64,000 nucleotides of DNA from Ochromonas danica (GCA_015146655.1 VKHL01000017.1:1-64000), one strand, 5' to 3'. Positions 10,011 to 19,526 are shown, counted from the first letter of the stretch. Translations and numbers: made by a program. Notes: generated by a model from the letters alone, not told the origin.

Positions 10011-10605
10011 TCTTCCGCTATCTCTCTCGCAATGAGGACGTAGAAGGCACTGTGAATGGAGTAAAGGAGTTAGAAAAAGGAGCTGGAGTCGAATGCGTGG
10101 AAAGAAGAAATCCAAAGATCGCCTTTCATTAGTAGTGTGGAAGTGGTGTGGAAGTGCACGACATCATATAGTATGCTGATCTCAATCAGAACATACGATG
10201 CAGCATAATATGAGTTGATCCCACCCTTTTGCAGCAGTGATAAACAGTGCGAAGAGGATTATTTTACATACACATATATACATATTCCTCCTTGGAACAC
10301 GATTGGCAGCAAACTGCAGATAAGAGCCCGAAGAAAACAACCACTGGACAGAGACTTGTCATTCACGCATGACTTAGCAATGAAAGGAGGGTGTCATCAG
10401 AATAGTTCAACATGTAAATAAAACGTAGCCAGGCCTCATCCTTGGCCTGTGATATATATCAAGTACACTGTACTACAACACTTCTAAAATCAGTCTAATA
10501 ATATTGGCACGGAAATTGCACCCAACTATATATATATAGTAAAATCAAACGTATAGTGCAATGCATGATATACTATGCTCACACTAACTACCACATAAAA
10601 TTTAT

Positions 10606-11397
10606 TCAAACGACGGGGACGAACGACGGAACCAAATTCACAGTCGAAGTGACTGTTTTCACCACATATCCATCAGTATTAAAGTGAAAGGCAATCTTCA
10701 TATAAAAATCAACAGATACAATCATAGGTTGAATAAGAGCGTCAGATGCACTTGTCATCTCCTCACAGTCGGGCTGTTGTTGCCCTTCAGGATAGATCAA
10801 CCTGGTCGCCTTTGCGTTGGCGTATAACTCAACAATCGATACATCTTCGTATAGCTTACGTATGATACGACTACCTAAAGGAATCAATGCATAGTCAGGG
10901 AGATGAGCAAAAAAGGATGGAGCACGGCTAGCATATTGATCAGATCCTTCATACGTCCTATAAGTGGTCAATCCTAGCTGAGGAAGAGGTTGGAAATTAA
11001 ACTCACACTGTGAGATCATATTACTAGAAATAAGCTTGTGGAATAATTTAAAGTCACCCTTATTCAAAGCATTGCAGTACATGGCAGGAAATAACTTTCG
11101 AACATCATTCTTCATGACACGCTTGAAGGTCATCTGCATGGTTCGATAGTGTAGTAATCGTCTATGCATCTTTCTTTTGTTTTCATTAGATTCAGTAGAT
11201 AAGCCCGAGTGACAATGCGGAGGATGAGGAGTGAGAGTGTCATTATCATGAGAGGTACTGCTGCTGGACCTTGTGAGAACAATTTTCTCCATGTCACTGT
11301 TTTCCTTTTCCCCAAAAAGACAAGAGTTCTTATCGTTTCCCTTCACCGGAAGGTGGGAATAATCGAGATCGCATGGTAGTTCAATTGCTTGCCTCAT
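10606..11397 (-). CDS. array paralogue 2 of 6: uncharacterised, possibly NTF2-like
   Basis: 263 aa from the ATG matching the array start (MRQAIELPCDLDYSHLPV). This is the most divergent copy in its N-terminal half. The linker is longer (KENSDMEKIVLTRSSSSTSH, HPPHCHSGLS) and the core reads KNDVRKLFPAMYCNALNKGD, PLPQLGLTTYRTYEGSDQY, PDYALIPLGSRIIRKLYED, VVKTVTSTVNLVPSFVP. Upstream of the ATG the conserved CCACCAAAAGAGAAAT stretch is interrupted and no longer open, unlike copies 1, 3, 4 and 5, so the protein probably begins at 11397. All core positions are intact, so it looks functional. Function unknown. Confidence 0.75.
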   Translation of the reverse strand: MRQAIELPCDLDYSHLPVKGNDKNSCLFGEKENSDMEKIVLTRSSSSTSHDNDTLTPHPPHCHSGLSTESNENKRKMHRRLLHYRTMQMTFKRVMKNDVRKLFPAMYCNALNKGDFKLFHKLISSNMISQCEFNFQPLPQLGLTTYRTYEGSDQYASRAPSFFAHLPDYALIPLGSRIIRKLYEDVSIVELYANAKATRLIYPEGQQQPDCEEMTSASDALIQPMIVSVDFYMKIAFHFNTDGYVVKTVTSTVNLVPSFVPVV

Positions 11398-11538
11398 GAC
11401 GAGAAGATACAATTTAATTTAATTGTGAGTCATTTCTCTTTTGGTGGATTTGCTGTTTGCTGTTTTAGTGATTTCACCGCGCAGATAGGAGGTTTAACTC
11501 GCTTTTCTCGGGTTTCAAGCTGCCTGCTGTAGTGAAAT

Positions 11539-11883
11539 ATGATTGAAGATGTAATATCTACTTGGATTCCAGTGGTGCCAAAATCCTCGGATGCACCACA
11601 ACCTCTTCAATCCGAGGTTTTTGACACCATTAGGATTGGTCCATCTGCTGCCCCCCATGAATCATCAGTCGATGACAACAATGTTGGCAAAATAGATAAC
11701 AGGGGCAGCAAGTTGTAAGTTGTGCTCTTTGTAAGTTGCGGAGGGTCAAGTGCGACTTCCACTAATCGACATTTCTTCCCTCACCCCAACGCAAACCATC
11801 ACAAATATCGGCACAGAGTTCTTCCCGAAGCTTCAAGAGAGCAAGCAAGTCTCATCGTCATCCAAACTCGCTTGCATGAGTAA
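11539..11883 (+). CDS. putative small two-exon gene (80 aa) divergent to array copy 2
   Basis: An ATG at 11539 opens 59 codons (MIEDVISTWIPVVPKSSDAP...) to a TAA at 11716. The canonical donor TT|GTAAGT at 11715 overlaps that stop, and an acceptor CGGCACAG ends at 11816. Splicing 11539-11714 to 11817-11883 keeps the frame and gives SK-LVLPEASREQASLIVIQ and a stop at 11881-11883, 80 aa in all. The intron would be 102 bp, normal here. The protein is acidic with no known domain. No counterpart was seen in the other array spacers. Evidence is only splice fit and codon-like composition, so chance is possible. Confidence 0.35.
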
Positions 11884-12170
11884 GAGCAAGTAGAAGTGAT
11901 AGGTGCAACGCTTACTTTACACATACATAGATATTCCCACATGGGATAAGTCAGAAGTCGGGAGTTCGAAAAAAACGACGACTGGGCAGAGAGTTGTCAT
12001 CCATGTACTTACTTGAACATAGCAACGAACGGAGCAGGTTCAAGAAAAAAACTATATCATATATCACACAGAAGTAATTCTTTGCTACAACTATTTTTAA
12101 AAGAAAAGTGCAAATAATGTATAACATAATAAGAAAATAGCCATACCAAGTAGTGAGCGAAGAAGATAAT

Positions 12171-12920
12171 CTAAACCGTGATTGATGGAACTAAATTCAC
12201 AGTCGAAGTGATTGTTTTCACCACATAACCATCTCTATTAAAGTGAAAGGAAATCTTCATATAAAAATCAACAGATACAATCGTAGGTTGGACAAGAGCA
12301 CCAGGTGTACTTGTCGTCCCCTCACAGTCGGGTAATTGCTGTCCTTCAGGATAAATGAACCTGGTCGCCTTTGCATTGGCATATAACTCAACAACTGAGA
12401 TATCGTCTTCCAATAACTTACGTATGATACGACTACCTACAGGTATCAATGCATGGTCAGGGAGATGAGCGAAGAACGAGGGAGCGCGATTAGCATATTC
12501 ATCCGACCCTTCATATTTCATAAAAGGAGATCCAATTTGAGGAAGAGGTTCGAAGATATATTCACATTGTGAGGCCATACAACGAGAAACAAATCTGCTG
12601 AAGAGTTTGAAATCTCCTCCATTCAATGCATTGCAATACATGGTTGGAAATAACTTGCGCACATCATTTTTCATCAAGTGCTTGAAAGTCTTTCGAAAGC
12701 TTCTGTAGTAGTCCAATCGCCTTTGTGTCTTTCTCCTTTTCTCATTGATCGGAGAAGATAAATCAGAGTGGTGATGATGAGCGACAGAGTCTTCATCTTC
12801 AGAAGAGGTAGTGGTACCACTTTTCTCTGTGCCTGCATTAGGCATTGGCCATTTTTCATCATTTCCCTCCACTGAAATGTGGAAATCAAGATCCCATAGA
12901 AATTCAATTGCTTCTTTCAT
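12171..12920 (-). CDS. array paralogue 3 of 6: uncharacterised, possibly NTF2-like
   Basis: 249 aa (MKEAIEFLWDLDFHISVEGN). Closest to copy 1: both share the linker SSEDEDSVAHHHHSDLSSPI (SSEDEHSVAHHHHSELSSPI in copy 1), FEPLPQIGSPFMKYEGSDEY and the ending VVKTITSTVNLVPS. The frame is open upstream through IVLPPKRNILR, matching the VLPQKRN stretch of copies 1, 4 and 5, so an unseen 5' exon or upstream start is possible. The 5' flank contains GATGCGTGGGCTGCG (about 13031), shared with copies 4 and 5 (GATGCGTGGGTTGCT), a candidate promoter-proximal element. The spacing to copy 2 includes the putative small plus-strand gene. Confidence 0.75.
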   Translation of the reverse strand: MKEAIEFLWDLDFHISVEGNDEKWPMPNAGTEKSGTTTSSEDEDSVAHHHHSDLSSPINEKRRKTQRRLDYYRSFRKTFKHLMKNDVRKLFPTMYCNALNGGDFKLFSRFVSRCMASQCEYIFEPLPQIGSPFMKYEGSDEYANRAPSFFAHLPDHALIPVGSRIIRKLLEDDISVVELYANAKATRFIYPEGQQLPDCEGTTSTPGALVQPTIVSVDFYMKISFHFNRDGYVVKTITSTVNLVPSITV

Positions 12921-13505
12921 TCTCAGGATATTTCTCTTTGGTGGGAGGACAATGTCCTCGGGTCTTTCCTGGGATGTGGCGCAGAGGGTGCGGGGTGTTT
13001 TGCAACTTTTGATGCTGATTCTATTATTGTGATGCGTGGGCTGCGAAAAACAACGGAAGTGATTGGCCTATTTTATGTAATGTCTTCCAATAAAATAGCC
13101 GTCGCACACAAACTGAAAGCATTGAGGCCAATTGATCTCTAAGCAACTCCCAGGTAAATAGTTTAAGTCATAGACTATTCATCTCTCACAATATCACCAC
13201 TTGTATATTTTAAGCTTTACATCACCACATGTATCAACGAAGTATACAAAACCATGTCGTTGCTAATGATCTTGTACTCACCATGACTAACAATATACTT
13301 CACAAAACCACAGCAAACATGTATCTGCAAAAGAAATTAACATAATGATCTATATATAATATGAAAAACTAGTCAACCGCCGATATTGAAATCCTGCACT
13401 TAGCAAGGTTTCGGAATAAAACAACTTCTTGAATGAGAAGGCATTGAAAACAAAAATGGTTTTGAACAGCAGCCCAAATCTCACCGCGGGCAGATAAGAA
13501 ATAAT
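12921..13505. other. spacer between array copies 3 and 4
   Basis: Contains the 5' flank of copy 3 and, from about 13150, the 3' flank unit of copy 4 (AGGTAAATAGTTTA...CACAATATCACCACTTG). That unit recurs at 14628 and 16083 before copies 5 and 6, but here with several base and length differences. No gene seen. Confidence 0.6.
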
Positions 13506-14246
13506 TTAAACTGAGATGAATGACGGAATAGAGGTGGCAATCGAAGTTATTGCTTTCACGACAAATCCGTGCTGATTAAAATGAAATGTTTTCTTCACAT
13601 CGAAGTCAACGAATTCAGTACTAGGTTGGACAAGAGTAGCAGAGCAGCATGAAGAAGCAATAGATTCGTCAGACGATTGTGCTTCAGGATAAATCAATCT
13701 CGTCGCTTTCATATTCACATAAAACTCGACTATAGAGATGTCTTCGTCTAACAGATGGCGAATGATACGACTACCCAACGGAGTGAATGCATAGTCAGGG
13801 AGAAAGCCAAAGACAGAATGTAGAAAGCTCATATATTGGTCAGGACCTTCAAATCTCATTAAGGGTAATCCCAACTGAGGAAGAGGTTGGCAAACAAACT
13901 CACACTGTGAGGTCATAAAGCGAGTAATAAGTCTGCGAATTAAGCTGAAGTCGCCACCATTCAAAGCATTGCAGTACATCGAGGGAAACAACTTGCGCAC
14001 ATCATTCTTCGGGACGCGCTTAAAAGTCATTCGCATGCTTTTATAGTGTTCTAATCGTCTGCGCACCTTTCTTCCACTCACATTGACGTTATTGGACAAG
14101 CCAGAGTCGTGATGAGTGAGAGAGTCCTCATCGTCGAAAGAGTTGGTGAGATCAGTATTAGTAAGATTCCAGTCAGTGGATGTCTTGTCATCTTCCTTAA
14201 CAGGAAGGTGGAAGTCAAGATCCCATAGAAGTTGCATCGCTTCCTT
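13506..14246 (-). CDS. array paralogue 4 of 6: uncharacterised, possibly NTF2-like
   Basis: 246 aa from the conserved ATG (MKEAMQLLWDLDFHLPVKED). Its predicted protein is identical to copy 5. Compared with copies 1-3 the core has changed: GGDFSLIRRLITRFMTSQCE, GPDQYMSFLHSVFGFLPDYA, FTPLGSRIIRHLLDEDIS, and a Ser-rich insertion before VQPSTEFVDFDVKKTFHFN. The frame is open upstream as IVLPQKRNLLAA to an in-frame TAA. Its 3' flank differs from that of copy 5 by scattered substitutions, while its 5' flank is identical to copy 5 as far as I compared. Confidence 0.78.
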   Translation of the reverse strand, partial: KEAMQLLWDLDFHLPVKEDDKTSTDWNLTNTDLTNSFDDEDSLTHHDSGLSNNVNVSGRKVRRRLEHYKSMRMTFKRVPKNDVRKLFPSMYCNALNGGDFSLIRRLITRFMTSQCEFVCQPLPQLGLPLMRFEGPDQYMSFLHSVFGFLPDYAFTPLGSRIIRHLLDEDISIVEFYVNMKATRLIYPEAQSSDESIASSCCSATLVQPSTEFVDFDVKKTFHFNQHGFVVKAITSIATSIPSFISV

Positions 14247-14960
14247 CATAGCCGCCAGGAGATTTCTCTTTTGTGGGAGGACAATCAAACAAATTTACTG
14301 GATTGATAATCAAACCCACAGCAGAGCAACAGTACAGTGATGCGTGGGTTGCTAATAATAACGGAACCATTGTTGTCAACTTTCCCTCTCACAGAGAAGG
14401 AACAAGACAAACATTACAACAGAAACCGTGGCAAGCGAGCCGACAATAAATCAAAAGCAAATGGCTAACAAGATAGTGAGCATTAGAAAACTACTCATTC
14501 GCCTCGTGTTAACTTTATTCCCGACTATACAAAAGACTAGTTGATGATCTTAACACTGAAGGTCTTTGTATTGATTGTTAGTGTGCGTATCCAAAATTAA
14601 AGGCTCAGAATATGGTTCATGGTGTCAGGTAAATAGTTTATATCATAGACTAATCATCTCTCACAATATCACCACTTGTATATTTTAAGCTTTACATCAC
14701 CACAGGTATCCATAAAGTTATACAACACCATGTCGTTGCTAATGATCTTGTACTCACCATGACTAACAATATACTTCATTAAACCACCGCAAACATGTAT
14801 CTACACGAAAAAATGATCATAATGATCTATATAATATGAAAAACTAGTCAACCGCCGATATTGAAATCCTACACTAAGTAAGGTTTCGGAACAAACACTG
14901 AAAACAAAAATGGTTTTGAACAGCAGCCCAAATTTTCACCGTGGGCAGATAAGAAATAAT
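14247..14960. other. spacer between array copies 4 and 5
   Basis: The 5' flank of copy 4 (to about 14625) abuts the 3' flank of copy 5. The whole spacer recurs at 15702-16415. It holds the GATGCGTGGGTTGCT motif (about 14339) and no ORF of note. Confidence 0.6.
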
Positions 14961-15701
14961 TTAAACTGAGATGAATGACGGAATAGAGGTGGCAATCGAA
15001 GTTATTGCTTTCACGACAAATCCGTGCTGATTAAAATGAAATGTTTTCTTCACATCGAAGTCAACGAATTCAGTACTAGGTTGGACAAGAGTAGCAGAGC
15101 AGCATGAAGAAGCAATAGATTCGTCAGACGATTGTGCTTCAGGATAAATCAATCTCGTCGCTTTCATATTCACATAAAACTCGACTATAGAGATGTCTTC
15201 GTCTAACAGATGGCGAATGATACGACTACCCAACGGAGTGAATGCATAGTCAGGGAGAAAGCCAAAGACAGAATGTAGAAAGCTCATATATTGGTCAGGA
15301 CCTTCAAATCTCATTAAGGGTAATCCCAACTGAGGAAGAGGTTGGCAAACAAACTCACACTGTGAGGTCATAAAGCGAGTAATAAGTCTGCGAATTAAGC
15401 TGAAGTCGCCACCATTCAAAGCATTGCAGTACATCGAGGGAAACAACTTGCGCACATCATTCTTCGGGACGCGCTTAAAAGTCATTCGCATGCTTTTATA
15501 GTGTTCTAATCGTCTGCGCACCTTTCTTCCACTCACATTGACGTTATTGGACAAGCCAGAGTCGTGATGAGTGAGAGAGTCCTCATCGTCGAAAGAGTTG
15601 GTGAGATCAGTATTAGTAAGATTCCAGTCAGTGGATGTCTTGTCATCTTCCTTAACAGGAAGGTGGAAGTCAAGATCCCATAGAAGTTGCATCGCTTCCT
15701 T
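14961..15701 (-). CDS. array paralogue 5 of 6: identical protein to copy 4
   Basis: 246 aa, the same amino acid sequence as copy 4. Its 5' flank matches copy 4 and its 3' flank matches copy 6, so the gene is a structural chimera of its two neighbours. That is what unequal crossing-over within the shared coding region produces. All core motifs (NDVRKLFPSMYCNALNGGDF, PLPQLGLPLMRFEGPDQY) are intact. Function is as unknown as for the others; higher dosage of the same protein is the plain consequence. Confidence 0.78.
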   Translation of the reverse strand, partial: KEAMQLLWDLDFHLPVKEDDKTSTDWNLTNTDLTNSFDDEDSLTHHDSGLSNNVNVSGRKVRRRLEHYKSMRMTFKRVPKNDVRKLFPSMYCNALNGGDFSLIRRLITRFMTSQCEFVCQPLPQLGLPLMRFEGPDQYMSFLHSVFGFLPDYAFTPLGSRIIRHLLDEDISIVEFYVNMKATRLIYPEAQSSDESIASSCCSATLVQPSTEFVDFDVKKTFHFNQHGFVVKAITSIATSIPSFISV

Positions 15702-16415
15702 CATAGCCGCCAGGAGATTTCTCTTTTGTGGGAGGACAATCAAACAAATTTACTGGATTGATAATCAAACCCACAGCAGAGCAACAGTACAGTGATGCGT
15801 GGGTTGCTAATAATAACGGAACCATTGTTGTCAACTTTCCCTCTCACAGAGAAGGAACAAGACAAACATTACAACAGAAACCGTGGCAAGCGAGCCGACA
15901 ATAAATCAAAAGCAAATGGCTAACAAGATAGTGAGCATTAGAAAACTACTCATTCGCCTCGTGTTAACTTTATTCCCGACTATACAAAAGACTAGTTGAT
16001 GATCTTAACACTGAAGGTCTTTGTATTGATTGTTAGTGTGCGTATCCAAAATTAAAGGCTCAGAATATGGTTCATGGTGTCAGGTAAATAGTTTATATCA
16101 TAGACTAATCATCTCTCACAATATCACCACTTGTATATTTTAAGCTTTACATCACCACAGGTATCCATAAAGTTATACAACACCATGTCGTTGCTAATGA
16201 TCTTGTACTCACCATGACTAACAATATACTTCATTAAACCACCGCAAACATGTATCTACACGAAAAAATGATCATAATGATCTATATAATATGAAAAACT
16301 AGTCAACCGCCGATATTGAAATCCTACACTAAGTAAGGTTTCGGAACAAACACTGAAAACAAAAATGGTTTTGAACAGCAGCCCAAATTTTCACCGTGGG
16401 CAGATAAGAAATAAT
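15702..16415. other. spacer between array copies 5 and 6
   Basis: A repeat of the 14247-14960 spacer, with no difference found in the stretches compared. No gene seen. Confidence 0.6.
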
Positions 16416-17165
16416 TTAAACTGAGATGAATGACGGAATAGAGGTGGCAATCGAAGTTATTGCTTTCACGACAAATCCGTGCTGATTAAAATGAAATGTT
16501 TTCTTCACATCGAAGTCAACGAATTCAGTACTAGGTTGGACAAGAGTAGCAGAGCAGCATGAAGAAGCAATAGATTCGTCAGACGATTGTGCTTCAGGAT
16601 AAATCAATCTCGTCGCTTTCATATTCACATAAAACTCGACTATAGAGATGTCTTCGTCTAACAGATGGCGAATGATACGACTACCCAACGGAGTGAATGC
16701 ATAGTCAGGGAGAAAGCCAAAGACAGAATGTAGAAAGCTCATATATTGGTCAGGACCTTCAAATCTCATTAAGGGTAATCCCAACTGAGGAAGAGGTTGG
16801 CAAACAAACTCACACTGTGAGGTCATAAAGCGAGTAATAAGTCTGCGAATTAAGCTGAAGTCGCCACCATTCAAAGCATTGCAGTACATCGAGGGAAACA
16901 ACTTGCGCACATCATTCTTCGGGACGCGCTTAAAAGTCATTCGCATGCTTTTATAGTGTTCTAATCGTCTGCGCACCTTTCTTCCACTCACATTGACGTT
17001 ATTGGACAAGCCAGAGTCGTGATGAGTGAGAGAGTCCTCATCGTCCGAAGAATTCGAGTTGGTGATACTGGTATTAGTCAGGTCCCAGTCATTGGATGTC
17101 TTGTCATCTTCCTTAACAGGAAGGTGGAAATCAAGATCCCATAGAAGTTGAATCGCTTCTTTCAT
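16416..17165 (-). CDS. array paralogue 6 of 6: uncharacterised, possibly NTF2-like
   Basis: 249 aa from the ATG at 17165 (MKEAIQLLWDLDFHLPVKED). Residues from about 45 onward equal copies 4 and 5; the linker before that differs (NDWDLTNTSITNSNSSDDED against TDWNLTNTDLTNSFDDED). Its upstream region is unrelated to the other copies and GC-richer. The frame stays open upstream to 17342 with a Pro/Ala-rich stretch lacking family similarity, so I use the conserved ATG. It is the outermost member, and its different promoter suggests different regulation. Confidence 0.75.
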   Translation of the reverse strand: MKEAIQLLWDLDFHLPVKEDDKTSNDWDLTNTSITNSNSSDDEDSLTHHDSGLSNNVNVSGRKVRRRLEHYKSMRMTFKRVPKNDVRKLFPSMYCNALNGGDFSLIRRLITRFMTSQCEFVCQPLPQLGLPLMRFEGPDQYMSFLHSVFGFLPDYAFTPLGSRIIRHLLDEDISIVEFYVNMKATRLIYPEAQSSDESIASSCCSATLVQPSTEFVDFDVKKTFHFNQHGFVVKAITSIATSIPSFISV

Positions 17166-18109
17166 GATAATAGGATATCTCAGGAGGCACTTGACCAAAT
17201 TTCGGTCTTGAGCAATCAGAATAGAATATGAGCCGATTGTAAAGACAGGTGAGTCGGCCCGATGCGGTGCTGCTGCAGCACTTCCGTTTTGCCACTGTGG
17301 GACACCCTGTGGGTTGTGTGGTGGTGCAGCGTGTCCACGCACTTCCCCTTGTGGACTTCAAGAGAGGGTTTTGTTGAAGATTGCCCACTTTTTGCAGTTG
17401 CAGCGGGTTGGATTGATGCTGTGAAACGGGAAAGGCGTTTCTTCTGACACAAGCAGAGACAGCATGTTGCTTTTCCCAGATCTCTTAATAAATACCTTCA
17501 AGATCGTCAAGTTAGAATTCGATAGGCGGTAGTGAAAACTGCTCCAAGAGAAAGACTATTATAATAATAATATCCGAAATCCATTATCGCAATGCATCCA
17601 TCCTCTGATAACGTATACTGTGCTCACCAGTTTCAAGGCAAATACTGCAGACAGAAGTAATTTTCTACTAGCAACCCTGCCAAGACATGATGCATAATCA
17701 CTATGATCCGGCTCATCAAAGAGTCGCAAGTTTTGGGACGCACTAGAATTGGAAAATAGTGACGGTTGCTAGAACTTAATTAGTTTATATAATAGATAGA
17801 TAGATATTTAGCAAGGCAAGTGTCGCTCATTTCGATAGACGACTGAATGCCGGTAAAATTAACAAGAAATTAAACAAAACTTGGATCACAACCCCAAATC
17901 ATGATCACCCACCTTATGGTGGCGCTAATCTAATGACAACGATGGTGCCAATTTAGTTGTCTTCACTCAACTCTGGGCTGCAATAGCTCAGCTTAGAAAT
18001 GTGATCTGAGAGTCCCAAACGGGCCAGAAGCCATTGCTTCGCATCGCAAACCAATTGCTCGAAGTACATCCCCAGAGATACGATCCAGTCGGATCCAATA
18101 AGATCAGAT
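17166..18109. other. intergenic; upstream of array copy 6 and 3' flank of the ankyrin gene
   Basis: The left part is the unique upstream region of copy 6. From about 17500 it is AT-rich. It contains TATGGTGGCGCTAATCTAA (17915-17933), the exact reverse complement of 18121-18139 in the last ankyrin exon. Overlapping short ORFs on both strands at 17130-17450 show no consistent coding character. Confidence 0.55.
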
Positions 18110-18139
18110 TTATGTCGTACTTAGATTAGCGCCACCATA
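17915..18139. repeat. 19-bp perfect inverted repeat spanning the ankyrin gene's 3' end
   Basis: Arms TATGGTGGCGCTAATCTAA (17915-17933) and its reverse complement (18121-18139), 187 bp apart. One arm is in the last coding exon just before the stop, the other in the expected 3' UTR, so the transcript could form a stem. Confidence 0.7.
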
Positions 18140-19526
18140 CGCGCGCAAGAGATCCTTGATTTCGCTTATCTTCGCAACATCGAGAGCAGTTTTCCCATCC
18201 TATGCAACGAACAAACACAGGAAGAGAACATACGTTTCGTGAGACATTCGCACAATGTTCATGTATGTGCATCATAAATCATAATAAACAAAGCAGCATT
18301 ATTCATTCTTACTCGAGCAGGTTTGTTCGCATCTACACGGCCATCTGACAATAGCGTTTCCACCACCTTCATATGTCCATTTCGACTTGCAGCAAACAAA
18401 GCGGTCCATTTGTGCTACAGCAATCGTGTATCACCAAGACAGTTATACCAAGATCCTAGATGTTGGCAAGCTTTAAAACAATGTCGGCACCAACCTTTGT
18501 AAGGGCATTAATATTCAAGCAACGATCGGATAGTAAAGCCTTTACCACTTCCACATGACCATTTCCACAAGCAGCATGGAGTGCTGTCCATCCATTCTAC
18601 TCATGAAGGCGGGTTTCATCAAAACGGACATCACCAATACCAAATATCCAAAGTAAATCATACCACACTTACCATATCGCCTATGTTCACCTCTAAACGA
18701 TCGTCTGACAATAGTGCTTGTACCGCCTCAATATTGCCTCGGCTGCATGCAACATGGAATGGACACCAACCGAACTATTTATCAAAGTTAGCATCATAAT
18801 TACACAGCACAAATAACAAGTAATTTCATCATTCATAATGCCAAACCACACAAAACCTTACCTTGTTTGGCTTATTTACCTCTACTCGGCGGTCATTGAG
18901 TAAAGCCTTTATCACACCCGCATGACCATTTTCACAAGCTCTGTACAAAGCGCTGTTCAAGCTCTATTATTCAACAAGATACCAAACATTAGAGCAATGC
19001 AGTGATATAACCAATACCATATAAAGCTGACCACGCTGTTCTGTGCATTGACGTTTATTTCAGGGTGAAGCAAGAGTAGTTTCACCATCTCTTCATAGCC
19101 ATTCTCAGCGGAGATCTCCAATGCCGTCAAACCCTAAAGACAATTCAAGAGAAGAGTTAGCATTAGACTACAAGCAACAACAACAACATCCTAGCATTTT
19201 ACCTTGGTGTTTCGATCTTTTTCATCTTCTTGACTTGGCGTTGCGGTGGGCTTTGGTTGATTGATGACTTCCTCAGGAATTCGATCAATTGCTTGGAGAA
19301 ACTCCAGCACTTTCAATATTGTCATATCCTCAGACTCAGCCATTTTATGGATATTTTCTTTGACCTTGAGTACTAGGAAGGATACAATTTTTTCATAATT
19401 CCACAAATAACAGAAAAACTTCCAGAGCACTATAAAGGGGAGGAATAATGTTTTGAAGATTGCTACCAACTCTTCTAAGAAATCTCTTAACAAGCCTTGC
19501 ATTATTGTAGTAATCGTCGTCATCAT
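18110..19526 (-). CDS. membrane-anchored-like ankyrin repeat protein
   Basis: Seven exons in transcript order: 19526-19203, 19133-19032, 18963-18862, 18774-18673, 18596-18495, 18414-18313 and 18199-18110; 307 aa. Exons 2-6 are each exactly 102 nt, phase 0 at both ends, and each encodes one 34-residue ankyrin repeat (NGWTALHAACGNGHVEVVKA, HKWTALFAASRNGHMKVVET). Exon 7 adds a partial last repeat (DGKTALDVAKISEIKDLLRA). Exon 1 encodes a hydrophobic region (IFKTLFLPFIVLWKFFCYLW), perhaps a membrane anchor or hairpin, then an acidic linker. Ankyrin repeats bind other proteins; the partner is unknown. Introns are 68-113 bp. Donors are mostly GTAAG-type, with one GTTGGT and one GTCAGC that are less certain. 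Confidence 0.85.

Larger units (their letters stand above)
8992..10605. other. spacer between array copies 1 and 2
   Basis: Holds the putative 5' exon region of copy 1 (to about 9110), its presumed promoter, the long foldback 9604-9870, a short run of telomere-type repeats at 9996-10010, and a second decayed copy of the 273-aa gene's 3' end at about 10158-10260 (GTATGCTGATCTCAATCAGA...). It ends with the 3' flank of copy 2, which matches that of copy 1 (GCCAGGCCTCATC at about 8074 and 10431, then TGATATATATC). No ORF here looks like a gene. Confidence 0.6.
13487..17041. repeat. 1455-bp tandem duplication (copies 4, 5 and 6 of the array)
   Basis: Bases x and x+1455 read the same from about 13487 to about 15586, roughly 2.1 kb of continuous self-match. 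It covers the coding regions of copies 4 and 5, the 3' part of copy 6 and the spacers between them. To the left of 13487 the match falls to clearly diverged; at 15586/17041 it breaks inside the N-terminal coding part of copy 6. The near-zero divergence implies a very recent event or ongoing gene conversion. Confidence 0.9.

Noticed and set aside
9810-10043. 77-aa plus-strand ORF in the array spacer
   Set aside because: It starts inside the right arm of the foldback and ends across the telomere-type repeat; no conserved counterpart.
17131-17452. Overlapping ORFs on both strands upstream of array copy 6, including a 59-residue extension of that gene
   Set aside because: Unrelated to the family and mutually overlapping; typical of GC-richer promoter sequence.
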